Shown: piece by piece, positions 27,067-37,319 of the stretch
Position numbering within the stretch: the stretch's first letter is position 1
How the letters are laid out: each line of letters starts with the position of its first letter
Assembly (NCBI GenBank): GCA_016124235.1
Contig: WGOC01000012.1
Location: 61,347 to 125,346, forward strand
Reading direction: 5' to 3'
DNA: 64,000 bases
Source: a bacterium
GTDB lineage: Bacteria > Verrucomicrobiota > Verrucomicrobiia > Limisphaerales > RI-55
The notes under the pieces: model-generated
Databases searched by the model: none
What the model was told of the DNA's origin: nothing
Seen by the model: only the letters and a program-made list of their open reading frames with translations
Translations under genes and position numbers: made by a program

Positions 27067-28869
27067 CTAAGCTTCCGGCAAAGGCGCCAAAGGTTGACGC
27101 TTGGTTTTCCGAAGCGCTTCCATTTCACGCAGGAGCTGAATCTGTTCTGCATCGCTGACTTCGCTTGCGCCGGCGCGAGCGAGGAGGCGCCCCACTTCGC
27201 GATCGAGGAACCGATTTCGCAATCGCAACACCACATCCTCCGCCTGCCGCCTTGGCTCGGGAACTTCCTCGTCGCCGGTCAACAATTCACTCGTGAGCGA
27301 GCGAGCTGCGTCGGTCGTGAGACTCGTCAAGAGAGCCGCAACCGGAGCGTCGTGCTCGCTCAACCGCGCTTCGACAATGTCCCGGCTCGCAGAGCTTTCC
27401 AGCCAATTCGGATCCAGGTGATGCAGGAACCACTCAACGAGATCTTCGTGGCGAAGCAGCAGCCGGAGCATCCAGATTTCCAGCGTGTCCGGCCGTTCCA
27501 TCTGCGGATTCAACTCATCGTCATCCAAGGCTTCGACCGCAGCACCTTGTCGTCCAACCGATGACTGCCGAGCCTTGCGCATTTCCGTTTGTACCGCTTC
27601 CGGCGACACCCCCAACCGCAACGCTGTTTTGCGCACATACGTGTCGGTGAACACCTGATTGTGTGCAGACGCAAGTGCGTTGGTCATGATCTTGACCACA
27701 GCAATCCTCCCTCGATCAGACGCGGGATCATTTTCGTGACACGAGCGTTCGAGCAAAAAATCAAAATAGCCCACCGCGCCATTGATGATCTCTCGAAATG
27801 AATCTCCGCCGTGTTCACGGATGAAACTGTCCGGGTCGTGCGGTTCCGGCACCTGAGCCACGCGCACCGCCACGCCGGCTTGCGCCAGGCTTTCAAATGA
27901 ACGCTCAGCAGCATTGCGTCCCGCCTCATCCGAATCGAAACAAAGCACCACTTCCTCGACATACCGCTTCAGGATGCGTGCGTGATCAGAGGTCAGGGCG
28001 GTTCCCTGCGGCGCGACAACATTCCGAACGTCATTTGTAAAACACCGAATCAGATCAAGCTGCCCCTCGCAGACGATCGCTCGTTGTTCATCGAGCAAAG
28101 CGCGCTTCGACTTGTCGAGACCAAAGAATACCCGGCCCTTCGTGAAGATCGGTGTCTCGGGTGAATTGACGTATTTGGCAGTCTTGGCCGCCGGGTCCAG
28201 CACGCGACCGGAGAACCCGATGACGCGGCCCTGTTCATCACAAATCGGGAAGATCAAACGCCCGCGAAACCGATCATAATGACCTTCGCCGCCATCGCGT
28301 TTAATGACCAATCCGGCCTGTTCCATCAACTGGATTTCGTGGCCTTTGGACCGCGCCCAATTCACGGAATCCTCCCAGGCATCCGGGGCGTAGCCCAGGC
28401 GGAAGGTCTCGATCGCTTCGGCACCAATCTTTCGCGAAGCGAGATAATCCCGCGCCGGCTGCGCACCTGCTTCGTTGCTCAAACATCGCTGCCAGCGTTG
28501 GGTGATTTCCTCGTGGATCGCGAGCAGACTATCCTTCAACGCGCGGGTCTGCTGGTATCCCGGTGTTTGTTCGAATTCCAACGGGATGTTCGCGCGTTGC
28601 GCCAAACGCCGAACGGCGTCCATGAAACCGATGTTTTCATAATCGCGCAACCACGTGAAGACGTCGCCCCCTTTGTGGCAACCGAAACAATGAAAACTCT
28701 GACGCTGCGGACTGACGTTGAAGCTGGGGGTCTTTTCCCGGTGAAACGGGCAAAGCGCGACGAAGTTGGCGCCGTTGCGCTTCAGAGGGATCGCTCCGCC
28801 AATGACGTCAACGATGTCATTGGCCGCGCGAATCTGCTCGAGGAGAGCGGGAGGAACGGGACCAGCCAC
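27067..28869 (-). CDS. dnaG: DNA primase
   Basis: DnaG synthesises RNA primers at the replication fork. The N-terminal CHC2 zinc finger is complete (C40, H43, C61, C64 in CPFH and CFGC), followed by the RNA-polymerase domain with RFRGRLIFPICD at 200-211. The TOPRIM fold has E268 in IVCEGQLD and D312/D314 in CFDSDEAGRN. The C-terminal DnaB-interacting region (about 440-600) is helical and less conserved. The 600-residue length is normal. The CvpA-like gene lies upstream on the same strand with an 18-base gap. No rpoD or rpsU follows, unlike the classical operon; rpsU is about 20 kb away. Confidence 0.97.
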   Translation of the reverse strand: MAGPVPPALLEQIRAANDIVDVIGGAIPLKRNGANFVALCPFHREKTPSFNVSPQRQSFHCFGCHKGGDVFTWLRDYENIGFMDAVRRLAQRANIPLEFEQTPGYQQTRALKDSLLAIHEEITQRWQRCLSNEAGAQPARDYLASRKIGAEAIETFRLGYAPDAWEDSVNWARSKGHEIQLMEQAGLVIKRDGGEGHYDRFRGRLIFPICDEQGRVIGFSGRVLDPAAKTAKYVNSPETPIFTKGRVFFGLDKSKRALLDEQRAIVCEGQLDLIRCFTNDVRNVVAPQGTALTSDHARILKRYVEEVVLCFDSDEAGRNAAERSFESLAQAGVAVRVAQVPEPHDPDSFIREHGGDSFREIINGAVGYFDFLLERSCHENDPASDRGRIAVVKIMTNALASAHNQVFTDTYVRKTALRLGVSPEAVQTEMRKARQSSVGRQGAAVEALDDDELNPQMERPDTLEIWMLRLLLRHEDLVEWFLHHLDPNWLESSASRDIVEARLSEHDAPVAALLTSLTTDAARSLTSELLTGDEEVPEPRRQAEDVVLRLRNRFLDREVGRLLARAGASEVSDAEQIQLLREMEALRKTKRQPLAPLPEA

Positions 28870-28887
28870 CAGCGAAGGGTAACCGGC

Positions 28888-29520
28888 TCAGGTCCAGTAA
28901 TCCATCGCGTTCTTCTTATGCTTTGCCGGCCGGTTCGAACGGACCGTACGCGGAGCGGTTGATTCAATGAGTAGAACATCGGCATGGTCGTGTACGAGTT
29001 TACCGAGGGCAGATCCCAAAAAGACGGATTGTTGAATGGTGCCAATCGTGGGGAGTGAAATGTCGCCAAAGTTGTCCTCCTGAAACTTCGCCATCGATTT
29101 CAATTCGGCGGCCGTGTAAAGGCGGGCATTCAGCAGAGCGAGGCAGAACAAACAAACCAAAACCATCCGGATCATGCCCGAGATCATCCCGAGCGGGTAT
29201 TCGGCGGTCCCAAACATGTCCGCCAAGCCCATCTTGTCGCCCTTGCTCCGAACGATCCAGGTCGTGATACCCTTCACCAAGGCCGCCCAGGATACGTAGA
29301 TGGTGACAAACCAGAAAAGTTTACCCATGCCTGTCCAGTCCGAGACCAGGCTGCCGAGGGGTTTGCTGATGAACGCGCCCGCGCCAACAATAATGATCCA
29401 CTGAACGAGCTTGGGGAATTCCTGCGTCATACCCCGTTTGCGCCCCCGGAAGCAGCCCACCACGACGAGAGCCACACAGAAGAAGTCGAACCAACCCAGT
29501 TTTATTGCACCAAATTCCAT
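28888..29520 (-). CDS. CvpA-family membrane protein
   Basis: This 210-residue protein has an N-terminal set of membrane helices (FFCVALVVVGCF, LVQWIIIVGAGAFI, FWFVTIYVSWAALVKG, MIRMVLVCLFCLALL) and the family signature GRKRGMTQEFPKLVQW. The C-terminal tail is polar and basic (APRTVRSNRPAKHKKNAMDYWT). CvpA proteins are linked to envelope integrity and colicin V export, but their mechanism is unclear. The start is the ATG at 29520 (MEFGAIKLGW). The stop is 18 bases from the dnaG start, so the two are probably transcribed together. Confidence 0.78.
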   Translation of the reverse strand: MEFGAIKLGWFDFFCVALVVVGCFRGRKRGMTQEFPKLVQWIIIVGAGAFISKPLGSLVSDWTGMGKLFWFVTIYVSWAALVKGITTWIVRSKGDKMGLADMFGTAEYPLGMISGMIRMVLVCLFCLALLNARLYTAAELKSMAKFQEDNFGDISLPTIGTIQQSVFLGSALGKLVHDHADVLLIESTAPRTVRSNRPAKHKKNAMDYWT

Positions 29521-29710
29521 GACCGATCGTTTGCTGAGATTAACACGTTGAGCCGCCGCACGAGTCTCCTTCAGCAAGACCGGTTCCGATCGATCAACCT
29601 ATGGTTGTGCCTTTTCCTCCAGACATCCTGATTTTGAAACCTGATGAAGTTCGCCGGGCACCGACGGCCCCGCGTTCCGTTGCACGAACAACGCGATCGG
29701 CACGCGCCAA

Positions 29711-32065
29711 TTATTCCACCGGATGCTGCACCAGCCAGTACCGAATTGCCGTGGCCTGAGGATGTTGCGGCGCCAGCTCCAAAACCTTTTCGTATTGTTC
29801 CCGCGCCGCCGGCGTGTTCTTGAGATCCTGCGCGTAGACGTTGCCCAACAGCAATCGGCTGCGGGTATCGTCCGGCTTTTCGGCGAGCAACGTCTCCAAT
29901 TCAAGGGCGGCATCCAAAGGAAACCCTGCCTTTTGGAGGGAAAGAGCGAAATTGTATCGGGCATCGACCGAGTGCGGATCCAGCACAAGCGCCGTCTCAA
30001 ATGCAGACAAAGCCTTGAAGAGCTGCCCCTCCGAATAGGCCACCAAACCAAGGTTGTAATGCGCTGCGTAGTAGGTGGGATCCGCCGCCGCCGCCGCGGC
30101 AAAGAAGGTTGCGGCCCCGGCCGGATCGCGGCGATTTTGAGCATCCACGCCCCGACTGAACAACCGCTCCGCCGCGGATCGATCACCCGCAGTGGGCTTC
30201 TTGATTTTTCCGTATTGATACCGTGGAAACGACACGGATGGAGGCATCGGTGTCACTGCACTGGGCTCCGCTTTCGCCTCCAACCGTGGCTTTTCGGACG
30301 ATTGTAATTGGGTCGCTTGTGCCGTCGCGCTTTCCGGCGATGAATCTTCTGGCGGGAGCGGCGTGACAATCTCGTCAGACCGCTTGGTGGGCTGTTCCGG
30401 CTTGCTCGACCGAAAGAGATTAACTGGGTTGATGCGCTGGAAGAATCCGCGCTTTTCCTCGGTAGGTTTGTTATCCACCCGAGGTAGCACCTCCGCGTTT
30501 TGGGGAGCCGGTTTTACAGTCGTAGGTGGCGGTTCCGCTTTTGTGACGGCCTCCTGCGTCGGCTCCGTGTCCGTCTTCGCCGCCGGTACGTTTTCATCCG
30601 GCGTTTTGATTTCGGTTGGTGGCGGCAGCGACACTTCCGCCAGTTTCACTTCCTCCAAGGGTGGTTCTTCCTTTGCTTTTTCTGCCGTCCTTTCAGTTAC
30701 CTTTTCATCAGCAACGCGCGACGCCGTATTGGTCACCACGTTTTCTACCGACGGCGGTTCCGTCTTCGCGGCGACCTTGGTCTCGTTGCCGACTTCTTCA
30801 CTCGCTTTCTCTGGCACCGCCTTGGCAGGCGAATTCGTCACGCTCCCAACGTCGTTCTTCGCCAGTTGCACCGGCGGCTTGTTGGTCGCTGGTGGTGGTG
30901 TTTGAGTCGCGATCTGCGGCAAAGCATTTGTCACCGGCGAAGTCTTTTCCGGCTGTTGCGCCGCCACTTTTTGAGTATTCGCAACCTTAGTTTCATTCGT
31001 CTTCGCCGCCGATGCGCCGCCGGTCTTTTCTGCCACCGAGCGCTCGACGGGTTTCGTGGCAGAAACCTTAACTTCGCTGGTCGCGTTGGTCTTCGCCGTC
31101 GACCGTTCCTTGACAACGGTCTGCTGTTTCGGCGGCGTGTGCTGATTTGTTAACGCGGATGTGACAGTCGAGGCTTTCTCGATCGCACCAGGCTTCGATG
31201 ATTCCCTGGCCGCTACTTGCAGGTCGCTTTGCGCGCTGGTCTCGGTTTCAGGCGGCGTTTCATTTTCCGCAATGGTCGTCTTGGGTTCCTCGCGGGGCGG
31301 AGGCTTGGGATTCACGATGGTGTCCAGTCTCCGAACTGCGGCTTTCACTGCGGCTGCGTTGGAAGCGTCCGGCGCCTTGACGAGATACTCGCGGTACTTG
31401 GTCAACGCCGTCGGCAGTGCGTTTAAATACGAATCAGCCACCACCGCCATGTTGAGAATGGCCGGCGCGTAATCGGCGTCGTACTTGGTCGCCTCGACAA
31501 AATATTTGTAGGCATCGCGCGGGTCCTTTCGCTGCAACAGAATCAAGCCCAATCCATTGAATGCCTCTGGCGTTTCGCGTTTGAGATTGATTGCGATGTA
31601 GTAACTGGTTTGCGCACGGTCGTACCGTTGGTTTTGCAAGTTGGCGTCACCCAGGCGGAGCCAGCCATCGACGGATTTCGGCCGCAGGGCGGTGTAGATT
31701 GAAAACTCATCGGAAGCGGACACCGGATTCCCCTGCTCAAGGTAAAGCTCGCCCAGATTGTACCGGGCCTCAGCCAGATTCTGATCCAGTTGTTGTGCCC
31801 GTTGATAGGCAATGATGGCCTCGCCGTATTGACCCGCTCCATGATAGGCGAGCCCCAGGTAATTCCACGCCCGCGCGTCGTTGCGAATAAGATCCGTGGC
31901 AATCTTCAGTTTGGTGATTGCCGCTTCGTATTTTCCCTTGCGGATCAGCGCGGCCCCCTGCAACAAGGCACGGGGTCCGGACGGCGTGCAACCGCCGCCC
32001 AGCCACGCCACAGCCAGCGCCAAAAAGAGCGCAACGAATGGTTTGCGTGTTGGGTGCGTCTGCAT
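29711..32065 (-). CDS. TPR-repeat lipoprotein with long low-complexity linker
   Basis: This 784-residue exported protein has the signal peptide FVALFLALAVAWLGGGC, whose last residues form a lipobox. Residues about 35-240 hold tetratricopeptide repeats (ARAWNYLGLAYHGAGQYGEA, EARYNLGELYLEQGN, PEAFNGLGLILLQRK). A linker of about 350 residues (245-600) is rich in Thr, Pro, Glu, Lys and Val and looks disordered. A second TPR set (about 625-760) includes YAAHYNLGLVAYSEGQLFKA and TRSLLLGNVYAQ. The layout fits a periplasm-spanning scaffold anchored by lipid at one end. The start is the ATG at 32065. No partner is obvious from the neighbours. Confidence 0.86.
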   Translation of the reverse strand: MQTHPTRKPFVALFLALAVAWLGGGCTPSGPRALLQGAALIRKGKYEAAITKLKIATDLIRNDARAWNYLGLAYHGAGQYGEAIIAYQRAQQLDQNLAEARYNLGELYLEQGNPVSASDEFSIYTALRPKSVDGWLRLGDANLQNQRYDRAQTSYYIAINLKRETPEAFNGLGLILLQRKDPRDAYKYFVEATKYDADYAPAILNMAVVADSYLNALPTALTKYREYLVKAPDASNAAAVKAAVRRLDTIVNPKPPPREEPKTTIAENETPPETETSAQSDLQVAARESSKPGAIEKASTVTSALTNQHTPPKQQTVVKERSTAKTNATSEVKVSATKPVERSVAEKTGGASAAKTNETKVANTQKVAAQQPEKTSPVTNALPQIATQTPPPATNKPPVQLAKNDVGSVTNSPAKAVPEKASEEVGNETKVAAKTEPPSVENVVTNTASRVADEKVTERTAEKAKEEPPLEEVKLAEVSLPPPTEIKTPDENVPAAKTDTEPTQEAVTKAEPPPTTVKPAPQNAEVLPRVDNKPTEEKRGFFQRINPVNLFRSSKPEQPTKRSDEIVTPLPPEDSSPESATAQATQLQSSEKPRLEAKAEPSAVTPMPPSVSFPRYQYGKIKKPTAGDRSAAERLFSRGVDAQNRRDPAGAATFFAAAAAADPTYYAAHYNLGLVAYSEGQLFKALSAFETALVLDPHSVDARYNFALSLQKAGFPLDAALELETLLAEKPDDTRSRLLLGNVYAQDLKNTPAAREQYEKVLELAPQHPQATAIRYWLVQHPVE

Positions 32066-32124
32066 CAAGGCTGGTTGGTAACACCGGCACCAAATGGTGT
32101 CAAGGAACCCACCCCTTCAAATCG

Positions 32125-33165
32125 ATGAAGATGAAGCAGTTGACTCAATCGATCTGGCTGACCGCGATGCTAACCCTCGGGGCGCACGCGGACGGGAATT
32201 CGTTGCAACCTTATCTCCCCGGCCAACGCGCCCGCGTCGTCGTGGTTTCCGACAAAAATGCCCTGAACGAACTCAAGCCGGTGCCCGACGTAATCCACGC
32301 GCTGGTCGATCGTGGTATTTGTGATTTCACCGGTCGGACCAACGTGGCGGACGCCTGGCTGACTCTTGTCCGCACGAACGATGTCGTTGGCATCAAGGTC
32401 TATTCCGCACCGGGCCGCGTCGCCGGCACGCGTCCCTCCGTGGTGGCCGGAGTCGTGGAAGGCCTGCTCAAGGCCGGCGTCCCCTCCACCAACATCATCA
32501 TCTGGGACAAGCGCATCGCCGACCTTGGCGCCGCCGGGTATTACGATCTGGCCGACCGTTATAACGTCCGGATCGCGGGGTCGACCTCCACCGGGTGGGA
32601 CGCAAAGACGTATTACGACAATCCACTCGTGGGCAAGTTGATCTGGGGGGATTTGGAGTTCGGCAAAACCGATGACGCGTCCGGTCGGCATTCGCACGTG
32701 ACGCGCCTGCTCACCGATGAAATCACGCGCATCATCAACGTTAGCCCCATGTTGAACGACAATCTGGCCCGCGTGGCTGGCTGTCTGTATTCGCTCGCCA
32801 GCGGCAGCGTCGACAACTTCCTCCGCTTCGAAGGCGACGCCTACCGGCTTCAGGTGGCCGTGCCGGAAATTTGTGCACTGGAATCAGTGGGCGATCGCGT
32901 GGCCATCAACATCGTCGATGCTTTGCTCGCCCAGTACGAAGGCGGACAGCGGAGTCTTTTGCATTACACCAGCCCCCTTTGCCAGCTGCGGTTCAGCCGC
33001 GATCCGGTTGCGCTCGATTTGCTTTCGGCGAACGAACTTTCCGCGCTACGCGAGGTGCCACTTCCGGACAACATTCGGACAAACTACACGATCTTCGACA
33101 ATGCGGCCCTGGTGCGTCTTGGCATTGCGGACACCAATCGAATCGATGTTGAACGATCACCGTAA
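32125..33165 (+). CDS. DUF362-domain exported protein
   Basis: This 346-residue protein has a short signal (IWLTAMLTLGAHADGNS) and the DUF362 fold, recognisable by RTNDVVGIKVYSAPG, PSTNIIIWDKRIADLG, the stretch ending RIINVSPMLNDN, and SRDPVALDLLSANEL. DUF362 proteins often accompany iron-sulfur or redox enzymes, but their reaction is not established and no Cys clusters are visible here. The ATG at 32125 is chosen; a second ATG at 32131 is equally possible, and both give a normal signal. The stop overlaps the convergent nitrilase-family gene by nine bases. Confidence 0.83.
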   Translation: MKMKQLTQSIWLTAMLTLGAHADGNSLQPYLPGQRARVVVVSDKNALNELKPVPDVIHALVDRGICDFTGRTNVADAWLTLVRTNDVVGIKVYSAPGRVAGTRPSVVAGVVEGLLKAGVPSTNIIIWDKRIADLGAAGYYDLADRYNVRIAGSTSTGWDAKTYYDNPLVGKLIWGDLEFGKTDDASGRHSHVTRLLTDEITRIINVSPMLNDNLARVAGCLYSLASGSVDNFLRFEGDAYRLQVAVPEICALESVGDRVAINIVDALLAQYEGGQRSLLHYTSPLCQLRFSRDPVALDLLSANELSALREVPLPDNIRTNYTIFDNAALVRLGIADTNRIDVERSP

Positions 33166-33921
33166 GCGCAGGTCGACGAGAAGAAGTTCGTCAGCGTCGA
33201 TTCCGTAACTGCCACGCGTCAACTCGCCGTCCGGCCCCATCACCAGCGAACAACCGATGCAGGGCCGCCCTTGCCAGGGTCCAGAGGTGATGGGGCCCAC
33301 ATTGCTGCAGCCAGCGATCGTCACGCCCGTGTCATCACAAACGGCACCGTAATTCTCCTGCCAGATCGCGCCGTAAGGTTCGCGTTCGTTGTCGTGATCG
33401 GCTGGGACGGCCCACGCGCAAGGCGAAAGAATGATCTCCGCTCCCATCATCGCCAATGACCGACTTATTACTTGTCCCGGCGCAAAACCGTCCGCGCAAA
33501 TCATGAGCCCGATTCGACCCAAAGGCGTATCAACGGCACCCAATCGATCGCCCGTCGCGTAAAGTTCCCGGGCGAAATCCAGTTCATGAATTTTCCGGTG
33601 ATGAAGAAGAACCTTTCCACCCGGATCGATCAACAGCGCAGAGTTGAACAATTTGTCTCCCGCTCGCTCGACGATACCCGCGCAGACATAAACCCGGTGT
33701 TTGTTCGCTGCTGCAATCACTCGTTGCGCCGACCGACCATCCGGGATTTCCGCAGCCAACTCGCGCGCGGACGGATCCGCCCAACCACAGTCCAAACATT
33801 CTGGCAGAAGGATGACCTCCGCACCACGTTCGCTCGCGTCCTTGATGCGCAATTCTGCTCGCGCAAGATTCCGATCCGGCTCACCGGGTTCGACCAACAT
33901 CTGCGCGAGGGCGAGTTTCAT
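33157..33921 (-). CDS. Carbon-nitrogen hydrolase (nitrilase superfamily)
   Basis: This 254-residue cytoplasmic amidase-type enzyme has all three catalytic residues: E41 in LLPECLDCGW, K110 in HHRKIHE and C142 in LMICADGFAPG. The superfamily hydrolyses C-N bonds in amides, nitriles or carbamoyl groups; the substrate cannot be fixed from sequence. The start MKLALAQMLVEPG is typical of the family. The gene converges on, and overlaps, the DUF362 gene, so antisense transcription between the two is expected unless termination is internal. Confidence 0.9.
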   Translation of the reverse strand: MKLALAQMLVEPGEPDRNLARAELRIKDASERGAEVILLPECLDCGWADPSARELAAEIPDGRSAQRVIAAANKHRVYVCAGIVERAGDKLFNSALLIDPGGKVLLHHRKIHELDFARELYATGDRLGAVDTPLGRIGLMICADGFAPGQVISRSLAMMGAEIILSPCAWAVPADHDNEREPYGAIWQENYGAVCDDTGVTIAGCSNVGPITSGPWQGRPCIGCSLVMGPDGELTRGSYGIDADELLLVDLRLR

Positions 33922-34048
33922 GAGACTGTTTGATGCACGCTAGCTGCGGGGTTGAATGAACAACGGGAATCCGACGAACGTGACTACCGTCAGCGCCACC
34001 GGCAATCAGGAAATGGATCAACCAACGGGCCAGCCCCCCGTCACACAA

Positions 34049-37000
34049 TCAAGGACCCAACCGCTCCGCTTGAAAGAAGCCATTGCCGCTGGCATTCATA
34101 TCTGGAGCGAATTGAATGACTCGTTTGTACGTTCGATTCGTAACGACCGGCGACCAACCGTTCAGTGAGGTGGATTGCAACAGACGAACGTCCACCTGTG
34201 GTTCGACATTCACAGAAAGGTTGCACTTGCCGCCGGCGACGTCGGCCGAAAGGAATTTGGGAACCGTCAACGCCAATGTTCCGTCCGCATTAACCGCGGC
34301 TAGTCCACCACGATTAAGTCCGTCGAAATGTTGGAACCCTCCGCCGACAATGACCGAGTTATCCTGATTGATAAGAGCGGCTGCCGTACTGGCGTTTGGT
34401 CCCTCGCCTGGGGCAAATGTGGTATCAAGCGAACCGTCGGAGTTGACGCGCGCCAGGTAGGGCCGGGGCATCCCATCGTAACTTGAGAAAAAGCCAACGA
34501 GTACGAATTTTCCGTCGGCCTCACCATAAATCCGGAAAACCCACTCATCCGTTCCGACGCCGGGATCGAAAGACTCGTCCAAACTGCCGTCGGCGTTTAG
34601 CCGGGCAATATTATTTCGCGTCACACCATTTACTGCATTAAAGGCTCCACCAATGACTATTTTTCCGTCTAACTGAACGACTGCAGTGGTAACCAGTGGG
34701 CTGCCAATATAACTTATGCTCGTAATAAATGACGGATCACGTTGACCTGTTAGAAAAAGCCGGAATAAGCAATTGGTACCCGAGCTTCCTGGGTCACCTG
34801 TGACAATGATGCCGGCGGGCGAATGGAACGCGCCATGCCCATAATAGAAGGAATAGGGAGGTATCCCGGAGTCAGGCACAAAGCTCTCGTCGACGGCCCC
34901 GGAGTCGCCGAGAAGTGCCACAGCCAACCGTGGCTTTCCATTGCAGTTTTTGAAGAAGCCTCCCGCGAGGATCCTTCCGTCCGGCTCGATTTCCACGCGC
35001 TCCACCATATTGTCAAAACCAGTGCCGACATCAAACGTCGAATCCAGAGTGCCGTCCTCCAGCAAACGAGCGATTCGGCCGGCAGGGGTTCCATTGTAAC
35101 TGGTGAAGTAACCTCCGATGATGATTCGATCTAAGTTGTCAACGGCCACGGAATACACAAAGTCATTCGGTCCGGTGCCCGGATTGAAGGTTGGATCAAC
35201 GTCACCAGATGGCAAAAGTCGCACCAGATTTGTGATGGGCGATCCGTTGACTTGGGTAAACCCGCCCGCTACCAGGAGGCGACCCTGCGAATCCCGCGCA
35301 AGCGCGCCGGGTCCGTGGGTTGATGAACCCGCCCACGAGATTCCCAAACCAGGAAATTCAGCTACGTCATCGTCGGCAATGGTTACGGTCGCCAGCGAAG
35401 GATCTTGCAACACCGCGCCGTCGACCGCGTCCGCACTGAGCAAAAAACTGAGGTCGGGATTCTCGTAAGGGTTGTCGACAATGCCGACCATCACATCCTT
35501 GCTGGTCTCGCCTTCCTTAAAACGGACTGACGTCGTTTGGAGTTGGTAGTTCTGATTTGTAACCGCAGTACCGTCGTGTGCGCTCAATCGCAAACCGGCC
35601 ACCGATTGCGTGCCCGTCCGCTGAAGGTGAAGCGACACGACTCCCGAGGCCTCCGCAAATGTCGCGGTCGGAGATTCAAAAGAAACCACCGCGTCGCTCT
35701 CGAGCAATGTGATGAGAGCTGTCGCTCGCGTGTTCAAAGACGTGCCCAGCGAAGGATTTGAGAGCGAAAAATAGAAATCACGAGCGTGCTCGATCGACGT
35801 GTTCCGGGGCAGGGTGACCAGGACGTTGGTCATATCCTGGCCAGCTGCAAGATTCAGGGTGCCAGCCGTCTCGATGTAATCCACCCCAGCCACTGCGGAA
35901 CCGGCCGAAGTGGTGAAGTCGACTGTAGCGGCGGCGTTCGTCGGACCGACTCGCATGACCGTGATCGAGACCTGTCCCGCCGAGTCATATTCGTAGAGGT
36001 TGGTATTGACCAATTGAAAGGCCGGCGATTCCACGAGATCGTCAACCAGCAGCCGCGCCAACCCGCTTGCAGGAGCGCCATTAATCTGCGTGAAGTACCC
36101 GCCGACGAGCACTTCGCCGGCGGCCGTCATTTCCAACCGCGTTACTCGATCATTACAATCCGCAACAAAGGATTCATCGAGCGATCCATCAGGGAATACC
36201 CGCATCAACCGAAATCGCGGAAGGCCGTCATAAGTGTCGAAATTGCCACCCAAATAGTATCTTCCGAACCGGTCGATTGTCAGCGCTTCATAGGCGGAAG
36301 CGGGTTGTGCCGAGGACGTAACAGACCGTGGTGAAAATCCCGGATCAATCGCACCGTTGGGCATTAAACGAATCACGGAATTCGTAAATGTGTAGCGCTC
36401 GTCAATCATCGTTGATGCCATGATTGGCCTGCCCGACGGGTCCAACATGACAAGGGAATTGTTCTGGGCGATGACATTGGTCGAAGTACCAAAGCTCAAA
36501 ACAAGTGAGTTGTCTTGAGCTATTTTGACGACTTCAGCGGAACTCGCCGCCGTGCCCGCCATCAATAAGTCTCCATTTGGAAAAAGATTGAACGTCGGGC
36601 TAAAGGAAATCCCAGGCTCCGGATTGAACCCGGAATCTATCGAGCCATTTGCACTCAGCCGAACCAGGTGCTGGACAACTTGACCGCCCAGATTCTGCAA
36701 GAAGGGACTCGCAAGATAGACTCGATCGTTGCCATCAACCTGCACCATCTTGAAGAAAGGCGAATTACCTGCAGTAGGACCTGTGAAGTCTGGATCAACA
36801 GAGCCGTCCGCCAAAACCCGCACGACACTTCCATAACCGGTTCCATTGATCGTTAGTGACCTCCCGGCAATAATCGCACGGCCATCAGCCAAGAACGTCG
36901 CCACATCGACGGCGCCAAACGGCAAATTCCCCTGGAAATAACTGCCATCTTCGGAACCGTCACTATCCAGACGCGTGTAAGTGGTGGACCCAGCAGCCAT

Positions 37001-37210
37001 GAGCGCAGCAACCATGACCTTCCCCTCTGGCAATGCTTTAATGGCCAACTGTCCAAAAGGATATGAAGGTGGATTGAACGTGGAGTCCACTACAACTTCC
37101 GCCGATAAGGAAAACACCAATCCCAAGAGAAGACCGGTAACGGCGCATTGTTTGGTTTCCGCCACCCATTTTGTAAGACCACCTCTCCGAATACATAAAG
37201 CTCGCTCCAT
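34049..37210 (-). CDS. Exported delta-60 repeat protein with Calx-beta domains
   Basis: This is a 1,053-residue exported protein. The start at 37210 is set by GAGGAAAT just upstream, and a signal-like helix CAVTGLLLGLVFSLSAEVVV follows. Both halves carry delta-60 repeats of the form GYFTxINGxPxxxxARLxxDGSLDxSF (about residues 50-400 and 650-985), a beta-propeller-like unit. Between them are two Calx-beta-type domains (about 415-640), with SVTSAGSAVAGVDY-like segments and the stretch SLATVTIADDD. The last 60 residues resemble the shared C-terminal module, with LLQSTSLNGWSPVV and the end FFQAERLGP. It is probably a surface or secreted protein. Its base composition looks less GC-rich than its neighbours by eye. 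Confidence 0.87.
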   Translation of the reverse strand: MERALCIRRGGLTKWVAETKQCAVTGLLLGLVFSLSAEVVVDSTFNPPSYPFGQLAIKALPEGKVMVAALMAAGSTTYTRLDSDGSEDGSYFQGNLPFGAVDVATFLADGRAIIAGRSLTINGTGYGSVVRVLADGSVDPDFTGPTAGNSPFFKMVQVDGNDRVYLASPFLQNLGGQVVQHLVRLSANGSIDSGFNPEPGISFSPTFNLFPNGDLLMAGTAASSAEVVKIAQDNSLVLSFGTSTNVIAQNNSLVMLDPSGRPIMASTMIDERYTFTNSVIRLMPNGAIDPGFSPRSVTSSAQPASAYEALTIDRFGRYYLGGNFDTYDGLPRFRLMRVFPDGSLDESFVADCNDRVTRLEMTAAGEVLVGGYFTQINGAPASGLARLLVDDLVESPAFQLVNTNLYEYDSAGQVSITVMRVGPTNAAATVDFTTSAGSAVAGVDYIETAGTLNLAAGQDMTNVLVTLPRNTSIEHARDFYFSLSNPSLGTSLNTRATALITLLESDAVVSFESPTATFAEASGVVSLHLQRTGTQSVAGLRLSAHDGTAVTNQNYQLQTTSVRFKEGETSKDVMVGIVDNPYENPDLSFLLSADAVDGAVLQDPSLATVTIADDDVAEFPGLGISWAGSSTHGPGALARDSQGRLLVAGGFTQVNGSPITNLVRLLPSGDVDPTFNPGTGPNDFVYSVAVDNLDRIIIGGYFTSYNGTPAGRIARLLEDGTLDSTFDVGTGFDNMVERVEIEPDGRILAGGFFKNCNGKPRLAVALLGDSGAVDESFVPDSGIPPYSFYYGHGAFHSPAGIIVTGDPGSSGTNCLFRLFLTGQRDPSFITSISYIGSPLVTTAVVQLDGKIVIGGAFNAVNGVTRNNIARLNADGSLDESFDPGVGTDEWVFRIYGEADGKFVLVGFFSSYDGMPRPYLARVNSDGSLDTTFAPGEGPNASTAAALINQDNSVIVGGGFQHFDGLNRGGLAAVNADGTLALTVPKFLSADVAGGKCNLSVNVEPQVDVRLLQSTSLNGWSPVVTNRTYKRVIQFAPDMNASGNGFFQAERLGP

Positions 37211-37319
37211 ATTATTTCCTCGGGTTTCCGTAAGTTTCACAAAAACAGGTGACCAGGTCAATGTCGGGCAGCAAAAGTCTTTGGAATTGAAGCACCGAGG
37301 CGTTCGCGTAACAAGAATC

